6,673 bases of DNA from PVC group bacterium (lineage in GTDB: Bacteria; Verrucomicrobiota; Kiritimatiellia; CAIKKV01; PXCX01): NCBI GenBank assembly GCA_003567575.1, contig PWZG01000285.1, positions 1 to 6,673 on the forward strand. The letters are read 5' to 3'. The translations under genes were made by a program, and so were the position numbers. The notes below the pieces were generated by a model, which made no database searches, was not told where the DNA came from, and worked only from the letters and a program-made list of their open reading frames with translations. Position 1 is the stretch's first letter. Every line of letters begins with the position of its first letter. Below are positions 1-6,095 of the stretch, piece by piece.

Positions 1-820
1 CGGCGTAAGCGCCGTCGGATGGATCGTCCCAGCGCAAATCCTGTCCGCCGGCCAAACCGCGGCGCGAGCGGTAATCCAGATGCGTCTCACCCCGCAAAAA
101 GGGATTGATACGATATCGATAGGCTGACAGAAAATAGTAACCCATGCGACTGCTGGAACCGGGTTGAAACCGGAACCCGAAATCCGGATCGAGCGATACG
201 TGCCAGAACGGCAAGTAAAACACCGGCAATCGCCCTAAATAGAGCACGGCATGACGTGTCCGCAAACGGTCATCTGGTCGTATCGTCACGCGTCGGGCTT
301 GGATCCGGTAATGCGTATGCCCCTCTGGCAGATCACACGTTGTCACACCGGCTCGCTGCATTTCAAACTCTTCGTCCGACAGATTTCTTGCCATCGCGGC
401 AACGATATAAAACGGAGCGACAAACGACGTGAATTCTCCGCTGGACCAGCGGCCGGTATCGAAATTATAGGCGAACCGGTCGCCGGCCCATTCCATTGTT
501 TCGCTACGGAAAACAACGTTTCCGGACGCGTAGGCATGGCGGGTTTCCGTATGCAGCACTGCCAGATCCGCGCGCAGAAGTTCGTTACCTCGCCGGATTC
601 GCACATTACCCTCGGCACGCACAAGGTTGTTCCCATGCTCAAAAGAAATCGAATCGGCATCGATGGCGATGTCTTCGTTCCCTTCGGCCGCGTCACCTGA
701 AAGACCCGAATCATTCATCGCCGCCGCAACGCCGCCCCAACCCAGACACACGATCGCCAACAGTATCCGAAGCATCGGTCGGCGCACCGTGCAGCCCGCG
801 GTTCCGGCACGGTTTCGCAT
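1..820 (-). CDS. lptD: LPS-assembly protein LptD (OstA), N-terminal part, cut by the left window edge
   Basis: LptD is the outer-membrane beta-barrel that, with the lipoprotein LptE, receives lipopolysaccharide from the LptA bridge and inserts it into the outer leaflet. From an ATG at 820 the frame is open to the window edge, giving 273 residues. A signal-peptide core (MLRILLAIVCLGWGGVAAA) covers residues 16-34. An OstA/LptA-like beta-jellyroll follows at about 50-200, with repeated strands such as DADSISFEHGNNLVRAEGNV, then SGNVVFRSETMEW. The family motif TTCD (Cys162) is followed by HYRIQARRV and the strongly conserved LPVFYLPFW (198-206). The barrel begins around 212-273 with alternating aromatic strands (GYYFLSAYRYR). 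Most of the barrel lies off the left edge. The gene follows rng by 127 bases. The start is uncertain: in-frame ATGs lie at 895, 847, 820 and 775. I chose 820 because a GGCGG precedes it by 9 bases and it gives a basic n-region (VRR) before the hydrophobic core. The identity is secure; the start is not. Confidence 0.9.
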   Translation of the reverse strand, partial: MRNRAGTAGCTVRRPMLRILLAIVCLGWGGVAAAMNDSGLSGDAAEGNEDIAIDADSISFEHGNNLVRAEGNVRIRRGNELLRADLAVLHTETRHAYASGNVVFRSETMEWAGDRFAYNFDTGRWSSGEFTSFVAPFYIVAAMARNLSDEEFEMQRAGVTTCDLPEGHTHYRIQARRVTIRPDDRLRTRHAVLYLGRLPVFYLPFWHVSLDPDFGFRFQPGSSSRMGYYFLSAYRYRINPFLRGETHLDYRSRRGLAGGQDLRWDDPSDGAYA

Positions 821-947
821 CGATCCGGTCCGCCCCAACCATGCCATCCGCGTGATTCCCTGATCCGTTACGTTTTTCCAGCGTTTAAGGTTCATTCGGT
901 GGTTCTTACTCAGTATCTGCTGTGATATCCTGCCTTGCTCCTGGCGA
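821..947 (-). other. rng-lptD intergenic region (127 bases)
   Basis: This is the only gap between genes in the window. The lptD reading frame stays open through it on the minus strand, so part of it may be coding if lptD starts at 847 or 895. I see no GC-rich stem followed by a T run, so no intrinsic terminator after rng. No convincing -35/-10 pair is visible either; GATACT at about 911-916 is a poor -10 without a matching -35. Read-through from rng into lptD is therefore the simplest reading, but a weak or unusual promoter cannot be excluded. Confidence 0.5.
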
Positions 948-2543
948 TCAGCTCCGTTCCGGGGTCTTGTACAGAACGTCGTTGTCGGTCGCATTAAGTA
1001 TCATAAAATCCTCGACATGTCGATTGGGATCGGCACGAAACGATAACCTGCCGGAGAACCGTTTCTGAAGATCGACCAAGGCATCTTCATCGCGTTCGCG
1101 TAATCTTTCCAACACGGTGGGATGAACGATGATCTGCATTTGCAGCGGTTCCTTGCGGCGCGCATGGCGCCGGAATGCGGCCGCCATCTGTCGTTGCATA
1201 TCCACGCTGATCGAGAGCGGCGATTTGACGCTGCCGCGGCCTTTGCAATAGCTGCAGTCGACATACATGCCGGACAGCACACCTTCATCGCTGCGTTGGC
1301 GTGTCATTTCCATTAAACCCAGCGACGATATCGGCAGCACGTTGGTGCGCGCTTTATCGCGCACCAGTTCCTGTTTCATAAGGCGCAACACCTGCATACG
1401 GTTTTTCTTAAGGCGCATATCAATCAAATCGATGACCAGCAGGCCGCCGATATTACGCAACCGCAATTGGCGTGCGATTTCCTTTACCGCTTCGAGATTC
1501 ACCTCGAGAATTGCTGCTTCCTGGGTTGAAGCCCCCTTATGGCGGCCGGTATTGACATCGATAGTTACCATGGCTTCGGTTTCGTCGAAAACGATACAAC
1601 CTCCGGACGCCAGCGCCACTTTACGGCGAAAGGCGTCCCCGATCTGCCGTTCGATATTAAAATGTTCGAAAACAGGTGATTGTCCGTCATACAACTGGAT
1701 GCGAGACCGTGTCCGTCGCGAGATAATGGCGGCCAGTTCACGGATACGTTCGAAACATTCCGGGTCATCGACGACAATCCGGTCCACGTCTTCGGTAAGC
1801 CAATCGCGAACCACCCGTTCGGCCAGCTCGGGTTCGGCATACAGGTTACAAGGAGCCCGTCGTTCTTTCATGCCCTGGTTGATTTGTTCATGGACCGCGA
1901 TCAAACCGCGTAAATCGTGCACGAAACTGCGTTGGCGCGCCCCTTCGGCGGCGGTACGGACGATCACCCCCATGTTTTCCGGAAGCGGCAACCGCGTAAG
2001 TATTTTCTTCAGTCGTTGCCGTTCCTTGGCATCCTCGATACGTTTGGATACCCCTTTAAGCTTACATCCCGGCAACATCACGAGGTATCGTCCGGGAATA
2101 CTGAGATTCGCGGTAACGCGCGGTCCTTTGGCGCCGATGGGGCCTTTGGTTACCTGAACCACGATTTCGGTGCCGGACGGAAACATTTTTTCGATTTCGG
2201 CCGGAGACACCTTGCCGCGTTTTTGCGAGCTACGCCCGGGTATTTCCCGCTCTTCGATCGCTTCGAGCCGGGCGGCGTCCTCGGGAATCATATCCCAATA
2301 ATGCAGGAATGCATTTTTTTTCAAGCCGATATCGACGAATGCCGCCTGCAACCCGCTTTCCAGATTCTGGATACGTCCCTTGTAAATACTGCCCACGATC
2401 CGTTCTTCCGTCGGATGTTCGACCTGGAACTCTTCCAGGCGTTCATCTTCCATCACGGCAACACGTGTCTCCAGCGCTTCGCTATTGACGATAATCTCTC
2501 GTTTAATTTTTTTGTTTTGTCGTCCAAGAACCATTCCAAACAT
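948..2543 (-). CDS. rng: RNase G/E-family endoribonuclease (short, RNase G-like form)
   Basis: This is a Mg2+-dependent single-strand endoribonuclease that cuts AU-rich RNA; in E. coli RNase G trims the 16S rRNA 5' end and helps mRNA decay. The product is 531 aa. An S1 RNA-binding domain sits at about 48-145 (GSIYKGRIQNLESGLQAAF), interrupted by a charged insert at about 84-127. The RNase H-like and 5'-sensor region follows (VIVRTAAEG, 193-201). The DNase I-like catalytic core carries Asp329 in TIDVNTG and Asp372 in VIDLIDM. Their 43-residue spacing matches the catalytic pair D303/D346 of E. coli RNase E. Cys430 and Cys433 (CSYC) form the Zn-link used for dimerisation. A small C-terminal domain ends the protein, with no RNase E-type degradosome scaffold, so RNase G is the better name. 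The start shares one base with the rodA stop (TAATG) and has AGGAG seven bases upstream. Starts further upstream would lie inside rodA and lack family similarity. Confidence 0.95.
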   Translation of the reverse strand: MFGMVLGRQNKKIKREIIVNSEALETRVAVMEDERLEEFQVEHPTEERIVGSIYKGRIQNLESGLQAAFVDIGLKKNAFLHYWDMIPEDAARLEAIEEREIPGRSSQKRGKVSPAEIEKMFPSGTEIVVQVTKGPIGAKGPRVTANLSIPGRYLVMLPGCKLKGVSKRIEDAKERQRLKKILTRLPLPENMGVIVRTAAEGARQRSFVHDLRGLIAVHEQINQGMKERRAPCNLYAEPELAERVVRDWLTEDVDRIVVDDPECFERIRELAAIISRRTRSRIQLYDGQSPVFEHFNIERQIGDAFRRKVALASGGCIVFDETEAMVTIDVNTGRHKGASTQEAAILEVNLEAVKEIARQLRLRNIGGLLVIDLIDMRLKKNRMQVLRLMKQELVRDKARTNVLPISSLGLMEMTRQRSDEGVLSGMYVDCSYCKGRGSVKSPLSISVDMQRQMAAAFRRHARRKEPLQMQIIVHPTVLERLRERDEDALVDLQKRFSGRLSFRADPNRHVEDFMILNATDNDVLYKTPERS

Positions 2544-3769
2544 TACCAGTCTCCTAAAATAGATCGCGATTCCGCCGATGGGAACCGGATACGTCGAATA
2601 TAGACGCTCTGCACCAACCCCAGCAAAGCCATTGTGCCCATCATGAAGGATCCGCCGTAGCTGATCATCGGCAACGGCAATCCTGTAACCGGCATGACGC
2701 CTATGGTCATCCCGATATTGATATAGATGTGGGCAAACAGCATAAGCAGCGCGCCGGCACACAACAAGCGTCCAAATTTGTCGCGTGCCCGCAGCGCAGC
2801 CCTTCCAATACTGTATAACATTAACGAAAACAGGCTCAACACTGTCACAGCGCCCCGGAATCCGGTTTCCTCGGCGATGACCGAAAAGATGAAATCCGTC
2901 GGCGCCACCGTGCGAGGCAGGAATCCGAGGATATTCTGTGTACCCTCCAAAAAACCTTTTCCGGCGATACCGCCGGATCCGATGGCGATCTGCGACTGGC
3001 GTTTACTCCAGCCTCTGTTTAAAGGGTCGCGGTCGGGATACACGAATACAAGAATCCGTTCCCTTTGATATTCGCGCAACCCGGTCATTCGCGCGATACG
3101 GTCGCTGACCTCGGGATCGGCGCTCATTCGGTCCGGCAATACCAGGGCGCCGACGATAATCGCCAGCAGCAGCAATCCGGCGGCGGCCGGCGCCAGCACC
3201 CAGCGTAGCGGCAGACCGGCGGCGAAAGCCATGCCCCATACCACCGGCAGCATGACGGCCGCCGTCCCGATATCTGGTTGCAACACAATCAGGGCAACCG
3301 GCGGCAGGGTGATGGTGGCCACACCGGCCAGCAAGGTGCCGGTTCCCAACGGTCCGGCCCGTCCCAGAAATTGGGCGACGGCAATGACCACGGCGACCTT
3401 GGCAAGTTCCGACGGTTGAAACGTCATTCCCGCCACGCCCGGCAGCGACAGCCAGCGGCGGGCGCCGCCGATGCGTACTCCCGAAACAAGAACCATTAAC
3501 AGCAAAACCAATGCGGCGACGTAGCACCACCATGTCACGGAGCGGAACCGGCGGTAATCGCAGAGAGCCAACCCGAAATAGGTGACGGCGCCCAGCAGCG
3601 CCCAGCGAATCTGTTGCTGATAGAGCATGACGCGTTGACCGGTATCATCCCGTAAAAACGACGCGCTGTAAACGAAAAGAAAACCGAATGCCAACAGCAA
3701 CAGCGCCGAGACGTTCAGCATCCAGTTCATGCGGGCCAGCAATCTTAATCGCATCCACAGGGCGTGCAT
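2543..3769 (-). CDS. rodA: Rod-shape-determining SEDS peptidoglycan glycosyltransferase RodA
   Basis: RodA polymerises lipid II into glycan strands in the inner membrane, working with PBP2 in the elongasome. The product is 408 aa, a little longer than E. coli RodA (about 370), with about ten hydrophobic segments; the first is at about 17-37 (NVSALLLLAFGFLFVYSAS). SEDS-family signatures appear in order: RWLSLPG and FQPSELAKV (105-125), QPDIGTA (164-170), NRGWSKRQSQIAIGSGGIAGKG (251-272), PTDFIFSVIAEE (290-301) and PMISYGGS (367-374). Asp292 in TDFIF corresponds by motif to the essential Asp of E. coli RodA (D262), and Asp166 to its QPD aspartate. These signatures and the neighbouring mrdA favour RodA over FtsW. 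The ATG lies two bases after the mrdA stop, with GGAGG 10 bases upstream. An in-frame ATG at residue 6 is a possible alternative start. The gene ends at a TAA that overlaps the rng start by one base. Confidence 0.95.
   Translation of the reverse strand: MHALWMRLRLLARMNWMLNVSALLLLAFGFLFVYSASFLRDDTGQRVMLYQQQIRWALLGAVTYFGLALCDYRRFRSVTWWCYVAALVLLLMVLVSGVRIGGARRWLSLPGVAGMTFQPSELAKVAVVIAVAQFLGRAGPLGTGTLLAGVATITLPPVALIVLQPDIGTAAVMLPVVWGMAFAAGLPLRWVLAPAAAGLLLLAIIVGALVLPDRMSADPEVSDRIARMTGLREYQRERILVFVYPDRDPLNRGWSKRQSQIAIGSGGIAGKGFLEGTQNILGFLPRTVAPTDFIFSVIAEETGFRGAVTVLSLFSLMLYSIGRAALRARDKFGRLLCAGALLMLFAHIYINIGMTIGVMPVTGLPLPMISYGGSFMMGTMALLGLVQSVYIRRIRFPSAESRSILGDW
2551..2555 (-). promoter_or_regulatory. 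Shine-Dalgarno of rng, inside the rodA 3' end
   Basis: AGGAG on the minus strand ends seven bases before the ATG at 2543. It lies within the last codons of rodA. It decides the rng start against the in-frame upstream starts (out to 2762) that run through rodA, and it suggests that rng translation is coupled to rodA termination. Confidence 0.8.
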
Positions 3770-3771
3770 CG

Positions 3772-5589
3772 CTATAGACCCTCCCCGACGAGTAAATGTT
3801 CCATCAAACGCTTGATCCGCGGAGCAACCGTGATGCCGCCTGATTCGGCGTCTTCCACAACCATGGCCACGGCGTAACGCGGCCGTTCGAACGGTGCATA
3901 GGCAATCATCCAGCCATGTTTCCGATCGAGATGTTTCGGGCCGACTTCGGCCGTCCCGGTTTTACCGGCCATACTAAATCCGGGTACGCGCGCGCGGTAT
4001 GCCGTTCCGTCGCGCGCCTGCACCACGTCACGCAATCCATACCGTATTGTCCGCAACATATCCGGCGGCCATTCGATATCGTGTATTAACCGCGGCGGCA
4101 GACGATTCATGGAACTGGTATCGGCATCCCATATTCCCATCGCCAGTCTTGGCTGCCAGATCCGGCCGCCGTTGGCCAGGGCCGACGCCATGAGCGCCAT
4201 TTGCAACGGGGTAACCAATAAGGCGCCCTGCCCTATCGCCACGTTAGCCGTATCGCCCGTGCGCCAGCCATCGCCTTGTGTACGCCGTTTCCAGGTGTCG
4301 TCCGGCAATAATCCGGGCGATTCGAACGGCAAATCGATTCCGGTACGCCGTCCCAGCCCAACGGCCGCCGCTTGATGCAGCAGCATGCCGTAGCCGCCGC
4401 GAATGGCTATATCGATAAAAAACGGATTACATGAGTGTTTCAGCGCATCCTGCAATACAAGCATCCCGTGGCCCTGACGTCGCCAGCAACGGATGGACGC
4501 GCCCGGCCCGATGTTGTAACTACCGGTACATTCAATCCGTGTTCCGGCATCCATTATCCCGTTAATTAACGCCCCAATCGCGACCAGCGGCTTGACGGTA
4601 CTGGCGGGCGGATAACGGCCGGCGATGGCGCGATTCAACATAGGCGAACGTTCGTCCCGCCGCAATGCCTCCCAATCAGACGTCAGGATCACGGGAACGA
4701 ACCGGTTATGATCGTAATTCGGGCTCGATGCCATGGCCAGCACATCGCCGTTGCGCGGATCGAGCACAACGGCGGCGCCCTGCACGTCCGCCAGCTCATG
4801 CTCGACCAATTGCTGGATCAGCATGTCAAGCGTCAACTGAATATCGGAACCGGCAACGGCGGGTCGTTCGGACATATCTTCCCAGCGATATCCCGCCGCG
4901 TCGACGCGAATCAAGCGGCCACCGGCTTTACCGCGTAATAGCTCGTCGTATTGTGCCTCGATCCCCGCTTTCCCTTCGAATTCCGGCAGGTAAAACGCGC
5001 GCCCCGTTTCCTTATCGTCCTGTGCCGGATCGGCGCGTCCGACATAGCCAAGCACATGACATGCGGCCGGGCTAAGGGGATAATCGCGTATCGGCGCCGG
5101 CTGTATATCGACGCCGGCGAAATCGCGGCGGCGCTCGGCAAAGCGTGCCATTTGTCGTGGATTCAGGTCGCGCCACGCAACCAGTGGCAACGGCAGCCGT
5201 TGATGGATATGGGCGCGCACGCGGTCTTCATCCGGCAAAGCCGGTTCGCCCATCAAGACCGTCAGATCGTCTAAGACCGACATGACCTCGCGAACCGTAT
5301 TGGCCCAGGGTCCCGGTCGCCGTAATTCTTCGAGATACAACACCAGCTCGTAGGAAGGCCGGTTATGCGCGATCAGCCGGCCGTTACGATCGAAAATACG
5401 TCCGCGCTGGGCCGGCATACGCACCCGCCGGATACTCTGCCGGCTGAGACTGCCCTCGTAATGATCGCGTTGGCGAACCTGCATGCCGAACAGGGTTACG
5501 GCCAGCGAACCGAGCATCACGAGAGACAAGGCCGTCAGCATCATGACGCGGCGCCGTTGCCGCTTTTCTTCATGGTAGCTGTATATCAC
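3772..5589 (-). CDS. mrdA: Penicillin-binding protein 2, elongasome peptidoglycan transpeptidase
   Basis: PBP2 is the class B, monofunctional D,D-transpeptidase that cross-links the glycan made by RodA and activates it during side-wall growth. The product is 605 aa (E. coli PBP2 is 633). A basic cytoplasmic tail (KRQRRR) precedes one membrane anchor at about 16-38. The pedestal domain has RGRIFDRNGRLIAHN (62-76), GYVGR (181-185) and GKAGIEAQYDELLRG (206-220). The transpeptidase domain (about 250-600) carries all three active-site motifs: S330-T-V-K333 (nucleophile Ser330), S386-C-N388 and K543-T-G545. Cys354, Cys368, His374 and Cys387 match in spacing the zinc site described for E. coli PBP2. 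The start is GTG, inside the mreD stop (GTGA), with GAGGAGG 10 bases upstream. The in-frame ATG pair at residues 16-17 is unlikely because it would remove the cytoplasmic tail. rodA follows after two bases, as expected for the functional pair. Confidence 0.96.
   Translation of the reverse strand: MIYSYHEEKRQRRRVMMLTALSLVMLGSLAVTLFGMQVRQRDHYEGSLSRQSIRRVRMPAQRGRIFDRNGRLIAHNRPSYELVLYLEELRRPGPWANTVREVMSVLDDLTVLMGEPALPDEDRVRAHIHQRLPLPLVAWRDLNPRQMARFAERRRDFAGVDIQPAPIRDYPLSPAACHVLGYVGRADPAQDDKETGRAFYLPEFEGKAGIEAQYDELLRGKAGGRLIRVDAAGYRWEDMSERPAVAGSDIQLTLDMLIQQLVEHELADVQGAAVVLDPRNGDVLAMASSPNYDHNRFVPVILTSDWEALRRDERSPMLNRAIAGRYPPASTVKPLVAIGALINGIMDAGTRIECTGSYNIGPGASIRCWRRQGHGMLVLQDALKHSCNPFFIDIAIRGGYGMLLHQAAAVGLGRRTGIDLPFESPGLLPDDTWKRRTQGDGWRTGDTANVAIGQGALLVTPLQMALMASALANGGRIWQPRLAMGIWDADTSSMNRLPPRLIHDIEWPPDMLRTIRYGLRDVVQARDGTAYRARVPGFSMAGKTGTAEVGPKHLDRKHGWMIAYAPFERPRYAVAMVVEDAESGGITVAPRIKRLMEHLLVGEGL
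3780..3784 (-). promoter_or_regulatory. Shine-Dalgarno of rodA, inside the mrdA 3' end
   Basis: GGAGG within a longer GGGGAGGG run on the minus strand precedes the rodA ATG at 3769 by 10 bases, across the mrdA stop codon. It favours this ATG over the in-frame ATG five codons downstream. Confidence 0.65.
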
Positions 5590-6095
5590 GGGTTGACAAC
5601 CTCCTCAAGCGTTCCCGTCATCCGGTGTAAGCGGATGGCTACGCGTATCGTCACCAGACCGGCCAGCAAGCCCATCACCGCAACGGCAAACAGTTGTCGC
5701 ATCCATCCGCCCGGAACACCATCCGCCCGGTCCCAGACCGTCATTTCCGTAAACAGCATGATCAGCGGTTGGCCCGCCGCGGTCAGCGCGGTCAGCACGG
5801 CGACGGACAATCCGCCGCCTTCAGCCCAGAAGGGCTGATGATTATGGATAATTCCGCCGGCAATGCAGTAATACAAGGCGGAGACACCAAGCGGCAACAG
5901 GCTGTTGGCATCGTAAAGGATACCGCCCAGCAAGGCCGCCGTGACCATGACCGGCGTCGGGAAATAAACGGCGTAGAACACCACCACGGCCGCCAGCAGC
6001 GGTGGCCGTGCCTGGCTCAGCATCATCAGCGGCGGAAACAGGCTTTGTATCCAACCGGCAGCCGCCAACAAGATTAACATAACAATTATCGTCAC
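5586..6095 (-). CDS. mreD: Rod-shape-determining membrane protein MreD
   Basis: MreD is a small integral membrane protein of the elongasome that binds MreC and links MreB filaments to the RodA-PBP2 synthase. Its biochemical role is not established in detail. The product is 169 aa, typical for the family (about 160-180), and very hydrophobic. Likely membrane segments are at about 3-20, 32-48, 49-60, 66-84, 96-116 and 132-154. The recognisable family stretch is GGILYDANSLLPLGVSALYY (57-76), with the conserved Gly-x-x-x-Asp and Leu-Gly positions. Sequence conservation of MreD is generally low, so the call rests on this motif, the topology and the position between mreC and mrdA. The start is GTG inside the mreC stop (GTGA), with AAGGA eight bases upstream; an ATG at residue 6 (6080) is the alternative. 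The stop overlaps the mrdA start in the same GTGA arrangement. Confidence 0.92.
   Translation of the reverse strand: MTIIVMLILLAAAGWIQSLFPPLMMLSQARPPLLAAVVVFYAVYFPTPVMVTAALLGGILYDANSLLPLGVSALYYCIAGGIIHNHQPFWAEGGGLSVAVLTALTAAGQPLIMLFTEMTVWDRADGVPGGWMRQLFAVAVMGLLAGLVTIRVAIRLHRMTGTLEEVVNP
5600..5606 (-). promoter_or_regulatory. Shine-Dalgarno of mrdA, supporting a GTG start
   Basis: GAGGAGG on the minus strand lies inside the mreD 3' end, 10 bases before the GTG at 5589. It is the strongest ribosome-binding match in the window. It supports the GTG start that overlaps the mreD stop codon, rather than the ATG codons at residues 16-17. Confidence 0.75.

Noticed and set aside
343..714. A 123-codon minus-strand frame overlapping lptD
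   Set aside because: It is out of frame with the clear LptD sequence, which continues to the window edge; the product has no domain features.
744..775. Cys in the LptD signal core (AIVC) as a possible lipobox
   Set aside because: The residues before Cys are A-I-V; a lipobox needs Gly, Ala or Ser just before Cys. LptD is a barrel protein, not a lipoprotein.
730..840. Direct repeat of the 11-mer CCGCCCCAACC at 732-742 and 830-840
   Set aside because: The copies are short, GC-rich, lie in the lptD leader with no flanking similarity, and are likely chance.
1267..2157. A 296-codon open frame on the plus strand, antisense to rng
   Set aside because: It lies wholly opposite a well-conserved RNase gene. 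Its product is low-complexity (Ser/Arg-rich) with no recognisable domain, as expected for a codon-bias shadow in GC-rich DNA.
1917..2603. A 228-codon open frame on the plus strand across the rng 5' end and rodA 3' end
   Set aside because: It is antisense to two confident genes, has no ribosome-binding site of note, and shows no family features.
2544..2762. N-terminal extension of the RNase frame by 73 residues
   Set aside because: The extension overlaps rodA in another frame and reads as a rodA shadow. The AGGAG-preceded ATG at 2543 fits the family N-terminus.
3003..3533. A 176-codon minus-strand frame inside rodA
   Set aside because: It is a Gly/Arg-rich alternate frame of rodA, with no independent support.
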